This document shows positions 11,022-18,983 of a stretch of DNA of 64,000 nucleotides, piece after piece. The notes under the pieces were generated by a model. It had not been told where the DNA came from, made no database searches, and saw nothing but the letters and a program-made list of their open reading frames with translations. Each line of letters begins with the position of its first letter. The stretch's first letter is position 1. Source of the DNA: Alphaproteobacteria bacterium (GTDB taxonomy: Bacteria > Pseudomonadota > Alphaproteobacteria > Rhodobacterales > Rhodobacteraceae); the NCBI GenBank assembly GCA_030427405.1, contig JAUHXK010000004.1, positions 186,001-250,000 of the forward strand. Reading direction: 5' to 3'. The translations under genes were made by a program, and so were the position numbers.

Positions 11022-12464
11022 ATGATCCAGGCTGATCTGACTGTAATCCTGCCGGAAATCGTGCTGGCGATCTATGCGATGGCGGCGTTGATTGGGGCTG
11101 TCTACACGACCAAGGACACCTTGGCGCCCATCCTGACTTGGGCGACAGCTGGTCTGATGGCGCTGCTAGCCTTTTGGATTGCCACCAATGGCGATGGCGT
11201 CAACGTGGCGTTCAACGGCATGTTCGTCGACGATGGGTTCGCCCGGTTCGCCAAGGTGGCGATCCTGCTTTCTGCCGCCGCCGTTCTGCTGATGAGCCAG
11301 GACTACATGACCCGCCGCGGTCTGTTGCGGTTCGAATATCCGTTGTTGGTGGCGCTGGCCGCCGTCGGCATGATGATGATGGTCAGCGCGGGCGATCTGA
11401 TGTCCCTGTATATGGGGCTGGAATTGCAGTCTCTGGCGCTTTACGTGGTGGCCGCATTGCGCCGGGACAGCGCCAAATCGACCGAGGCGGGGCTCAAGTA
11501 TTTCGTGCTGGGCGCGCTCAGCTCGGGCCTGCTGCTGTATGGGGCGTCGCTTGTCTACGGCTTCAGCGGAACAACGCTGTTCTCGGGCATCATTCAAACC
11601 GTTCACCACGGTGAAGTGTCGCTTGGGCTGCTGTTCGGCCTGATCTTCCTGATCTCGGGCCTGGCGTTCAAGGTATCTGCCGTGCCCTTCCACATGTGGA
11701 CGCCAGACGTCTACGAAGGGTCCCCGACACCGATCACGGCCTTCTTTGCGACCGCGCCAAAGGTTGCAGCGATGGCTCTGTTCGCGCGCGTTCTGCACGA
11801 TGCCTTTGGCGGTGCGGTCAAGGATTGGCAGCAGGTGATTGTATTGCTGTCGGTCCTGTCGATGCTGTTGGGCGCCGTGGCTGCAATCGGTCAGCGGGAC
11901 ATCAAGCGCCTGATGGCGTTTTCTTCGATTGCCCACATGGGATATGCGCTGATCGGTCTGGCCGCGGGTACGGTTCTGGGCGTCAAGGCCATGCTGATGT
12001 ATCTGGCCATCTACGTGACGATGAACATCGGCACTTTTGCGTTCATCCTGATGATGGAGCGGGACGGAAAGCCGATCACCGATATCGACGCGCTGCGCCA
12101 GTATTCCAAGCGGGATCCGGGCAAGGCCCTGGCCGTTCTGATCCTGATGTTCAGCCTTGCGGGCGTGCCGCCGATGCTTGGCTTTTTCGCCAAATTCGGC
12201 GTCTGGCAAGCCGGTGTTGATGCCAGATTGACCGGTCTGGTCATCATATCGGCCATCGCGTCGGTCATCGGTGCGTTCTACTATCTGCGGATCGTCTTCT
12301 ACATGTATTTCGGTGCCGAAAACGAAGAACCGATCGACACGCGCTCGTCGCCTGTATTGTGGTGCGCGCTGATGGGGTCGGCTGCCCTGATGCTGATCGG
12401 TGTCTTTTACCAGTTCGGCATCGAAGGTGCAGCAGCCGCAGCAGCGTCGACGCTTGTCAACTGA
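11022..12464 (+). CDS. nuoN: NADH-quinone oxidoreductase subunit N
   Basis: This 480-residue antiporter-like subunit (ND2-like) is the membrane module next to NuoK. Conserved segments are [29 protein letters not shown] and [16 protein letters not shown]. The C-terminus ends in an Ala-rich tail. It is the last nuo gene here, and a small hairpin with a T-run lies between it and birA. Confidence 0.97.
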   Translation: MIQADLTVILPEIVLAIYAMAALIGAVYTTKDTLAPILTWATAGLMALLAFWIATNGDGVNVAFNGMFVDDGFARFAKVAILLSAAAVLLMSQDYMTRRGLLRFEYPLLVALAAVGMMMMVSAGDLMSLYMGLELQSLALYVVAALRRDSAKSTEAGLKYFVLGALSSGLLLYGASLVYGFSGTTLFSGIIQTVHHGEVSLGLLFGLIFLISGLAFKVSAVPFHMWTPDVYEGSPTPITAFFATAPKVAAMALFARVLHDAFGGAVKDWQQVIVLLSVLSMLLGAVAAIGQRDIKRLMAFSSIAHMGYALIGLAAGTVLGVKAMLMYLAIYVTMNIGTFAFILMMERDGKPITDIDALRQYSKRDPGKALAVLILMFSLAGVPPMLGFFAKFGVWQAGVDARLTGLVIISAIASVIGAFYYLRIVFYMYFGAENEEPIDTRSSPVLWCALMGSAALMLIGVFYQFGIEGAAAAAASTLVN

Positions 12465-12492
12465 TCCGACCGTGATCGCAGACAAAGGGGCG

Positions 12493-12516
12493 GGGCTGGA
12501 AAGCCCGGCCTTTTTT
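12493..12516 (+). terminator. possible weak terminator between nuoN and birA
   Basis: A 5-bp stem GGGCT/AGCCC with a GGAA loop at 12493-12506 is followed, after GGCC, by six T residues at 12511-12516. The stem is short and the T-run is offset by 4 bases, so it may only attenuate transcription. It ends directly before the birA start codon, which has no visible Shine-Dalgarno sequence. Confidence 0.4.
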
Positions 12517-12518
12517 CC

Positions 12519-13268
12519 ATGAGCTCCTGGCCTTCGGGATACGGCCTGCACGAGGTGCAGGAGGTGGACAGCACGCTGAACGAGGCGGCGCGTATCGCGC
12601 CGACGGCGCAGGGGCCGGTTTGGATTCTGGCCCACAACCAGACAGCCGCGCGCGGACGCAGAGGCCGGGCCTGGGCCAACCCAAAGGGCAACCTGGCCGC
12701 GACTTTGCTGTTGCGGCCACAAGGCCCGCCCGAACACTCGGCCCTGCGCAGTTTTGTTGCGGCATTGGCCTTGTTTGACGCCTGCGTGGCAGTGACGGGG
12801 CGGTCTGCTGGCCTGTCGCTCAAATGGCCCAATGACGTTTTGCTGAACGGTGGCAAGCTGGCCGGAATTCTTCTGGAAAGCACCGGGCAGGGGCGCGCGG
12901 TTTCTCATCTGGCAATAGGGATCGGCGTTAACCTGTCCGAGGCACCGGGGGCCGACCTGGTGGAACCTGGCGCAGTACGCCCTGTTTCGCTTTTGTCCGA
13001 AACGGGTGCTCTGGTCACGCCTCAGGATTTTCTGACGGAACTTGCCGCGGCATATGCCCGGTTTGAAAGCCAGTTTTCCAGCTTTGGGTTTGAACCGATC
13101 CGTACCGCGTGGCTGTCGCGCGCGGCCCGGTTGGGCACGGTCATCACTGCCCGCACAGCCGCGTCCGAGACGGTCGGAACTTTTGAAACAGTGGACGCGG
13201 GCGGCAACCTTGTCCTAAACACCGCCAAGGGTCGTGTCAGCATACCGGCGGCAGACGTGTATTTCTAA
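12519..13268 (+). CDS. birA: biotin--[acetyl-CoA-carboxylase] ligase
   Basis: The 249-residue enzyme activates biotin with ATP and attaches it to the carrier lysine of biotin-dependent carboxylases in the cytosol. The catalytic domain shows the biotinyl-AMP loop ARGRRGRAW near residues 48-56, the KWPNDVLLNGGKLAGIL segment and the IGIGVNL strand; a short C-terminal SH3-like domain follows. There is no N-terminal helix-turn-helix, so it is a monofunctional (non-repressor) type. The start is fixed by the family-typical N-terminus although no ribosome site is visible. coaX follows after 11 bp. Confidence 0.95.
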   Translation: MSSWPSGYGLHEVQEVDSTLNEAARIAPTAQGPVWILAHNQTAARGRRGRAWANPKGNLAATLLLRPQGPPEHSALRSFVAALALFDACVAVTGRSAGLSLKWPNDVLLNGGKLAGILLESTGQGRAVSHLAIGIGVNLSEAPGADLVEPGAVRPVSLLSETGALVTPQDFLTELAAAYARFESQFSSFGFEPIRTAWLSRAARLGTVITARTAASETVGTFETVDAGGNLVLNTAKGRVSIPAADVYF

Positions 13269-13279
13269 GGGGGGCCCGG

Positions 13280-14059
13280 ATGCTTCTGGCCATCGATTGC
13301 GGCAACACAAACACCGTTTTCTCGATCTGGGACGGCGAACAGTTTCTCTGCACGCTCAGGACATCGACCCACCATGCCCGCACGGCGGATGCGTATTTCA
13401 CCTGGTATTCCACGCTGGTGAAACATTACGGGATCGAGGCAGATATTACCGATGTAATCATCGCATCCACCGTCCCGCGCGTCGTATTCAACCTGCGTGT
13501 TTTTGCCGACCGCTTTTTTGGCTGCCGTCCTCTGGTTGTCGGCAAGCCCGAATGCCTGTTGCCGCAACCGCCCCGGATTGACGAGGGCACTGTGCCCGGC
13601 CCGGACAGGCTGGCCAATGCGGCTGCCGCGTTCGACCGTCATGGCGGCAACGTGGTCGTGGTCGATTTCGGCACGGCCACGAATTTCGATGTCGTGGCGG
13701 CAGACGGTGCCTATGTTGGCGGCATCATCGCACCGGGTGTGAACCTGAGCCTTGAAGCATTGCACCAGGGTGCGGCCGCATTGCCCCATATCGACATCAC
13801 GCGCCCGGACAAAGTGATCGGAACAAATACGGTTGGCTGTATCCAGTCGGGCGTGTATTGGGGGTATTCCGGCCTGATCGAAGGGCTGATTTCGCGTATC
13901 AAGGCAGAATTTGGCATGCCGATGAAAGTTGTCGGAACCGGGGGATTGGCCCCGCTGTTTGACCAGGCCGATGTCGGGTTTGATGCGATCGAAGATGATT
14001 TGACGATGCACGGATTGACCGTGATCCATCGCTATAACAAGGAAAATGGCTCGATATGA
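13280..14059 (+). CDS. coaX: type III pantothenate kinase
   Basis: The 259-residue enzyme phosphorylates pantothenate in the first step of coenzyme A synthesis. The ASKHA-fold phosphate loop AIDCGNTNTVFSIWDG is at the N-terminus. GPDRLANAAAA and VVVDFGTATNFDVV supply the substrate and metal sites, and GGIIAPGVNLSLEAL follows. The gene overlaps rnj by 4 bp (ATGA), forming birA-coaX-rnj, a common alphaproteobacterial order downstream of nuo. Confidence 0.96.
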   Translation: MLLAIDCGNTNTVFSIWDGEQFLCTLRTSTHHARTADAYFTWYSTLVKHYGIEADITDVIIASTVPRVVFNLRVFADRFFGCRPLVVGKPECLLPQPPRIDEGTVPGPDRLANAAAAFDRHGGNVVVVDFGTATNFDVVAADGAYVGGIIAPGVNLSLEALHQGAAALPHIDITRPDKVIGTNTVGCIQSGVYWGYSGLIEGLISRIKAEFGMPMKVVGTGGLAPLFDQADVGFDAIEDDLTMHGLTVIHRYNKENGSI

Positions 14060-15723
14060 GCAGCGAGAGACTGATCTATCTGCCGCTGGGCGGCGCAGGC
14101 GAAATCGGCATGAACGCCTATGTCTATGGATATGGGAAACCCGGTCAGGAAAGGCTGATCCTTGTTGATCTGGGCGTCACTTTCCCGGACATGGACACAA
14201 CCCCCGGCGTTGATCTTATCTATGCCGATATCACCTGGCTGAAAGAGCGGGCCGACCGTCTGGAGGCGATTTTCATCACCCACGCGCATGAAGATCATAT
14301 CGGCGCGGTCGCCCATTGTTATGAGGCCCTGGGCGCACCGGTTTACGCGCGGGCGTTCACCGCGAATATTGCGCGCAGAAAGATGGGCGAACACGGCCAG
14401 CCCGAAGATGCCGTGCGCACCGCTTCGGCCTGGCCCGAGCAGATCAAGGCGGGGCCCTTTACCATCGGTTTTCTGCCGGTGTCGCATTCCATTCCCGAAA
14501 GCGCCGCGCTTGTTATCGACACGCCTGCTGGAAGGGTCCTGCATTCGGGCGATTTCAAACTGGACGAAAACCCCGTCGTGGGCGAGGCATTTGACCCCGA
14601 ACTGTGGACCGAGATCGGAAAGTCCGGTGTCAAGGCTTTGGTCTGTGACAGCACGAATGTGTTTTCCGGCCATCCGGGACGTTCGGAATCAGAAGTTGGA
14701 CCGGCGATCACCGAGCTTGTCTCGAACGCCAGCGGCATGGTGGTTGCCACCACTTTCGCGTCCAATGTCGCGCGTGTCAAAACGCTGGCCCAGGCGGGAG
14801 AGCGGGCTGGCCGGTCGGTGGTTTTGCTGGGGCGCGCTATGCGCCGGATGATCGAAGCCGCCACCGAGACCGGCATCCTGTCGGATTTCCCGCGCGTGGT
14901 CAGCGCCGAAGAGGCGTTGGACCTGCCGCGCCAGAACCTGATGCTGATCGTTACCGGCAGCCAGGGCGAGCGCAGGGCCGCCAGCGCCCAACTGGCGCGC
15001 GGCAAATATCGCGGTATCGAACTGGCCGAAGGGGACTTGTTCCTGTTCTCGTCAAAGACCATTCCCGGAAATGAACGGGGTGTTATCCGCATTATGAACC
15101 AGCTCAGCGAAAAGGGTGTGGACATCGTGGATGACGGGTCCGGCCTGTACCACGTTTCCGGGCACGCCAACCGGCCAGATCTTGAACGTGTGCATGCTCT
15201 GATTGACCCGCAAATGGTCATTCCGATGCACGGCGAACACCGGCACCTTCGCGAACATGTGAAACTGGCCGAAGCGGGCGGGCGTACCGGTACGCTTGCC
15301 GTGAACGGAACCATGTTGGACCTGACCGAAGATACCCCGCGCGTTGCCGATTTTGTTGAAACCGGGCGGACCTATCTGGACGGTTCGGTCAAGATCGGCG
15401 CGATGGACGGGGTGGTCAGGGATCGTATCCGGATGGCGCTGAATGGGCATGTCATGGTGACGGTCATTCTGGACGAGGATGACGAGCCATTGGGTGAACC
15501 CTGGTGTGACACGATGGGGTTGCCGGAAATCGGTTCCTCGGGGGCCGCATTGATCGACGTGCTCGAAGAAGACCTCAACCAGTTCCTGATGCGCGCAGAG
15601 GTCAAGACGTTGCGCGACGATGCAAAACTGGAAGAATCGATGCGCAGGATTGTCCGTCAAAGCGCGCAGGTCGAAATCGGCAAAAAGCCCGAAGTCACGG
15701 TTGTTATCAGCCGGATGAAATGA
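14056..15723 (+). CDS. rnj: ribonuclease J
   Basis: This 555-residue metallo-beta-lactamase/beta-CASP nuclease acts in RNA processing and decay (endonuclease and 5'-3' exonuclease in characterised members). The zinc motif THAHEDHIG has H76, H78, D80 and H81; further metal ligands lie in VSHSIPES and HSGDFKLD. The beta-CASP part includes IVTGSQGE and VSGHANRPDL, and a C-terminal domain is present. The TGA stop lies inside a 15-bp inverted repeat shared with the stop of the convergent Nudix gene. Confidence 0.95.
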   Translation: MSSERLIYLPLGGAGEIGMNAYVYGYGKPGQERLILVDLGVTFPDMDTTPGVDLIYADITWLKERADRLEAIFITHAHEDHIGAVAHCYEALGAPVYARAFTANIARRKMGEHGQPEDAVRTASAWPEQIKAGPFTIGFLPVSHSIPESAALVIDTPAGRVLHSGDFKLDENPVVGEAFDPELWTEIGKSGVKALVCDSTNVFSGHPGRSESEVGPAITELVSNASGMVVATTFASNVARVKTLAQAGERAGRSVVLLGRAMRRMIEAATETGILSDFPRVVSAEEALDLPRQNLMLIVTGSQGERRAASAQLARGKYRGIELAEGDLFLFSSKTIPGNERGVIRIMNQLSEKGVDIVDDGSGLYHVSGHANRPDLERVHALIDPQMVIPMHGEHRHLREHVKLAEAGGRTGTLAVNGTMLDLTEDTPRVADFVETGRTYLDGSVKIGAMDGVVRDRIRMALNGHVMVTVILDEDDEPLGEPWCDTMGLPEIGSSGAALIDVLEEDLNQFLMRAEVKTLRDDAKLEESMRRIVRQSAQVEIGKKPEVTVVISRMK

Positions 15724-15732
15724 CCCGCCGGG

Positions 15733-16428
15733 TCAGTCCGTATGCGGCATGGGCCGTCCCCTGAGCCTTTGAAACAGGCTCGCTTCTTCGTTGTTGAGGA
15801 AGAAAGGCACTGATGCGGGCGGCGTCGGGTCATCGACCCGCGCGGCGATTTCGGCAAGGACCACTTCGGTGATGAACGGCAGGTCGAAATCGCGTGCCTC
15901 GCTCAGGCGGATCCATTGCAGGTGCGACAGCTCGTCCGAGGCGCGGCTGAAATCGTCCAGGTCGTTTTGAACCGCGTCGGCATCAACCAGGAAGAAACGC
16001 GCATCGAAACGGCGCGGTCGCCCCGGAGGGGTCACGGCGCGGAATACGAATTGCAAGGCCTCTGCCGAGGGGCGAAACCCAAGCTCTGCAAACTCTTGCC
16101 AGTCAGCCGGAACCGGGCCGGACCAATCGCCGGGGTGCCCCAGTATCAGACCGGTTTCCTCCCATAGCTCGCGAATGGCGGCCGCGGCCAACGGGTGTTG
16201 AAGTCCTGGGTCAGCCTTTTCTGCCAGACGCTGGTGGCAGATACCCGTAAGACCCTGCATCAGCGGAACCCCCGCATCACCGGAATCGACCGCGCCACCA
16301 GGAAAGACAAACTTGTTCGGCATAAAGGCCGCCGAGGCCCCCCGTTGGCCCATCAGGATAGACGGATCGTCCTTTCGGTTGCGCAACACGACAACGGTCG
16401 CGGCATTGCGAATGGCAGATTTGTCCAT
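15733..16428 (-). CDS. Nudix hydrolase
   Basis: This 231-residue cytosolic protein has the Nudix box spread over PGGAVDSGD and AAIRELWEETGLIL. The insertion between the first glycines and the REx2EE core is longer than usual, as in CoA- or NDP-sugar-type Nudix enzymes; the substrate is not predictable. The frame is open to 16557, but the ATG at 16428 is chosen because it has a GGGGGG-CUGAAG site and clears the upstream DUF983 stop by 31 bp. It is likely co-transcribed with that gene and converges on rnj. Confidence 0.9.
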   Translation of the reverse strand: MDKSAIRNAATVVVLRNRKDDPSILMGQRGASAAFMPNKFVFPGGAVDSGDAGVPLMQGLTGICHQRLAEKADPGLQHPLAAAAIRELWEETGLILGHPGDWSGPVPADWQEFAELGFRPSAEALQFVFRAVTPPGRPRRFDARFFLVDADAVQNDLDDFSRASDELSHLQWIRLSEARDFDLPFITEVVLAEIAARVDDPTPPASVPFFLNNEEASLFQRLRGRPMPHTD

Positions 16429-16459
16429 CTTCAGCCCCCCGGGGAATTGATTTTGGCGT

Positions 16460-16858
16460 TCATTCGGATTTCTCGAACCCATGCATCCGGCGCGCCCATT
16501 GATAGGCGACGATGGCGCCCTTGAGCCGTGGCAGCAGAAATAGCGAAAGGCCGACACATCCGATCGAAAACGCGATTGCCATGGTCAGCGGGTCAGGGCG
16601 CCAATGCACATAAGAAACATGCAGCGCGGGCGCCAGCAGGTGCCCGACGAACAGGATCGTCAGATATGCAGGCCCGTCATCGGCGCGATGATGAAACAGT
16701 TCCTGGCCACAGCTGGGGCAGTTGTCGTTGACCTTAAGATAGCTGTGCAACAGCTTCCCGTCGCCGCATTTGGGGCACTTGCACCTAAATCCCTTTACGA
16801 TGGCGGGCCATGTCGGGCGGTCGTTTCCGGTGTCATTGGTGATGGTCTGATCTGTCAT
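16460..16858 (-). CDS. DUF983 family membrane protein
   Basis: The product is 132 residues. The N-terminal half has two CxxC pairs (CKCPKCGDG and CPSCGQE), probably a zinc ribbon. The C-terminal half has two hydrophobic helices (around YLTILFVGHLLAPALHV and TMAIAFSIGCVGLSLFLL). This layout is that of the DUF983 family, whose function is unknown. The gene is first in a two-gene minus-strand unit with the Nudix hydrolase. Confidence 0.9.
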   Translation of the reverse strand: MTDQTITNDTGNDRPTWPAIVKGFRCKCPKCGDGKLLHSYLKVNDNCPSCGQELFHHRADDGPAYLTILFVGHLLAPALHVSYVHWRPDPLTMAIAFSIGCVGLSLFLLPRLKGAIVAYQWARRMHGFEKSE

Positions 16859-17070
16859 CGTGATACTCGCGCGTTCAATCCTGGTGATAGTGGTGAACTT
16901 TGGGCGGACAGAAAAGGGGGGTGCGTCGCTATGAACCGTCGGCCCCGGAATTTGACTGCTGCAACCGAAGATTACAAAAAATCTGACCGGCGGGCGACGG
17001 AAATCCTGAGATGCGGCGTTTGAAGAGGTATGAGCAGCGGCGCTAGGCCGCCCAAATAGGGGAAATAGAC

Positions 17071-17538
17071 ATGAAAAGCACCACTTTTATCTCGGCGATC
17101 GTGCTGGCGGCAGTTGCCGTGACAGGTACCACTGCACTGGCAAAAGGGCCGCGAGACCGGGCGCCGGTGACCTTTCAGGAGTTGGATGCAAATGGCGATG
17201 GCCAGATCACCAAGGAAGAAATGGAAGCGCATCGCGCGCAGAAATTCACCACCGCGGATGCCGATGGTGACGGCAAGCTGAGCCTCGAAGAGATGCAGGC
17301 ATCGGCCCAGAAAAAGGCCAACGATCGGGTGTCGAAAATGTTCGAGAAACTCGACGCCGACAAGGATGGTTTCCTGTCGAAAGACGAGTTGCCGAAACCG
17401 CGCAAGGGTGACAAGATGTTTGACCGGATCGACGCGGACGGAAACGGCTCTGTCTCGGAACAGGAATTCGCGGATGCAAAAGACAAAATGCACCGGCCGC
17501 ATAAGAAACGCGGCCCGGCGGATAAAGACGACAACTAA
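17071..17538 (+). CDS. exported four-EF-hand calcium-binding protein
   Basis: This 155-residue protein has a signal peptide (cleavage near TTALAKG), so it acts in the periplasm or outside. Four EF-hand loops follow at about residues 39-50 (DANGDGQITKEE), 63-74 (DADGDGKLSLEE), 95-106 (DADKDGFLSKDE) and 121-132 (DADGNGSVSEQE), each with the acidic position-12 ligand. The C-terminal tail is basic. It stops 6 bp before an ECF sigma factor gene and probably shares its transcript, suggesting a link between extracytoplasmic calcium and that sigma factor; this is inference. Confidence 0.9.
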   Translation: MKSTTFISAIVLAAVAVTGTTALAKGPRDRAPVTFQELDANGDGQITKEEMEAHRAQKFTTADADGDGKLSLEEMQASAQKKANDRVSKMFEKLDADKDGFLSKDELPKPRKGDKMFDRIDADGNGSVSEQEFADAKDKMHRPHKKRGPADKDDN

Positions 17539-17544
17539 CCCGGA

Positions 17545-18159
17545 ATGGAAGACCTGACTCCTCCGGAGCAGAACGTCCGCGGTAACACCGTTGCCGCGGA
17601 TACCCTCAGCGACGATGCGTTGCTGAGGCGCTTTGCGGATGGCGACGCAATGGCATCGCGCCTGTTGACCGACAGGTTGGCTCCACGGTGTTATTCCGTC
17701 GCTTTTCGTATGCTGAGCAATCGCGCCGAAGCCGAAGATGTTGCCCAGGATGCAATGATGCGTCTTTGGCAAATGGCCCCGTCATGGGAGCCGGGACAGG
17801 CCAAGGTCTCGACATGGTTGTATCGCGTTACATTGAACCTGTGTCTGGACCGCAAGCGAAAAAAGAAGCCCGACGCCCTGAGCGACGTGGCTGAACCCGA
17901 AGACGATGCGGCCAGTGTGGTTGACCGGATGCAGGACGATGCCCGCAAGGACGCGCTGCAGGTGGCCTTGTCAAAGCTGCCGGACCGACAAAGAGAGGCC
18001 GTGATCCTGCGGCATATCGAGGAACTGTCCAACCCGGAGATCGCCGGGGTCATGGGAATATCTATCGAAGCCGTCGAAAGCCTGACGGCACGGGGAAAAC
18101 GGGCGTTGACCGCGATATTGGCGGGGCGAAAAGATGAACTGGGGTATGGCGATGGCTGA
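17545..18159 (+). CDS. ECF-type RNA polymerase sigma factor
   Basis: The product is 204 residues. Region 2 is visible around residues 40-90 (RMLSNRAEAEDVAQDAMMRLW and WLYRVTLNLCLDRKRK, in two parts) and region 4 around 135-190 (LPDRQREAVILRHIEEL, then the helix-turn-helix NPEIAGVMGISIEAVESL). Region 3 is missing, as in ECF sigma factors. It lies between the EF-hand gene and a one-TM protein gene with which it overlaps by a few bases, the usual place of an anti-sigma factor. The regulon is unknown. Confidence 0.93.
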   Translation: MEDLTPPEQNVRGNTVAADTLSDDALLRRFADGDAMASRLLTDRLAPRCYSVAFRMLSNRAEAEDVAQDAMMRLWQMAPSWEPGQAKVSTWLYRVTLNLCLDRKRKKKPDALSDVAEPEDDAASVVDRMQDDARKDALQVALSKLPDRQREAVILRHIEELSNPEIAGVMGISIEAVESLTARGKRALTAILAGRKDELGYGDG

Positions 18160-18508
18160 TAACGAAACGGAACTGGATCTATTGTTTGCCCAGGCACGGA
18201 ATGACCGGGCCTCTATACCGGACGCCCTGGTTGTCCGGATGCAGACAGATGCCGAGGCCGTCCGTCTGGCCCGGCTTGCACCGTCCACGGTCAAGCGTTC
18301 GCGGGGGCTTCTACGTCGCCTGGCCGACGGGCTTGGCGGGTGGCAGGGTATGGGCGGATTGTTGGCCGCAAGTGTAACCGGCGTCTGGATCGGGTTTGCG
18401 GCGCCGGCCTTTCTGCCTGATCCGGCGAATTATCTGATGACGCAGGACACGACCTATCTGGTTGCCGATCTTGGGCTGAGTTTCGACTATCTGGAGGAAA
18501 CGGAATGA
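18152..18508 (+). CDS. single-TM protein, candidate anti-sigma factor
   Basis: The product is about 118 residues: a short cytosolic N-terminal part rich in Ala/Asp/Glu, one membrane helix near GMGGLLAASVTGVWIGFAA, and a roughly 30-residue acidic outer tail. There is no HxxxCxxC zinc motif. Position and topology argue for an anti-sigma role, but sequence similarity to a known anti-sigma family is not visible. In-frame ATGs are at 18134, 18146 and 18152; the last has GGGG 7 bases upstream. The stop overlaps the next ATG by 4 bp. Confidence 0.75.
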   Translation: MADNETELDLLFAQARNDRASIPDALVVRMQTDAEAVRLARLAPSTVKRSRGLLRRLADGLGGWQGMGGLLAASVTGVWIGFAAPAFLPDPANYLMTQDTTYLVADLGLSFDYLEETE

Positions 18509-18978
18509 GCGAGAATTCCAAACCAAAGCGCCGGTGGGTGCCCGTTCTTCTGGTGGCTTCGCTGGCGTTGAACCTGTTGGTTGCAGGCGTTGTTTTCGGG
18601 ACCGCGATGCGGTTCAAGGGCGAGGACGAGGCGCGGAAACCACCGGGCTTTGGCCCGGCGCTGTTCCGGGCTCTGCCAAAACCGGAACGCAAGGCGTTGA
18701 GGGCCGACCTGTCGGGCCTGCGCGACAAGGGGGCGGATGCGCGCGACCGGGATTTCCACGCTCTGAACCTTGCGCTGCGGCAGGTGCCGTTCGACCCGGC
18801 AGAGGTCGAAGCCCTGTTGCAGGAACAGGCCCAATCAATGGCCCGGATGCAGACCGCGCTACAGGAACAGTGGTTGGCGCGTATCTCGGCGATGACTGAC
18901 AGCGAACGCCAAATCTATGCCGACCGGCTGGTCGAGCTTATCCAACGGGGCCCGAAGGGGCGCAAATCAAAGGACTGA
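18505..18978 (+). CDS. periplasmic heavy-metal-sensor-like (CpxP/Metal_resist) protein
   Basis: The product is 157 residues: an N-terminal membrane anchor (WVPVLLVASLALNLLVAGVVF) followed by a helical, charged periplasmic domain with LPKPERKALRADL and MTDSERQIYADRL segments resembling Spy/CpxP/CnrX-like sensors. In such systems the domain senses envelope or metal stress. It is coupled by an ATGA overlap to the putative anti-sigma gene, completing a four-gene unit. No obvious metal-ligand cluster is visible, so a general envelope-stress role is as likely as a metal role. Confidence 0.8.
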   Translation: MSENSKPKRRWVPVLLVASLALNLLVAGVVFGTAMRFKGEDEARKPPGFGPALFRALPKPERKALRADLSGLRDKGADARDRDFHALNLALRQVPFDPAEVEALLQEQAQSMARMQTALQEQWLARISAMTDSERQIYADRLVELIQRGPKGRKSKD

Positions 18979-18983
18979 CACGC

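Noticed and set aside
11166..12908. A 580-codon minus-strand frame opposite nuoN and birA
   Set aside because: It crosses two well-supported plus-strand genes and its product is low-complexity and His/Gln/Arg-rich.
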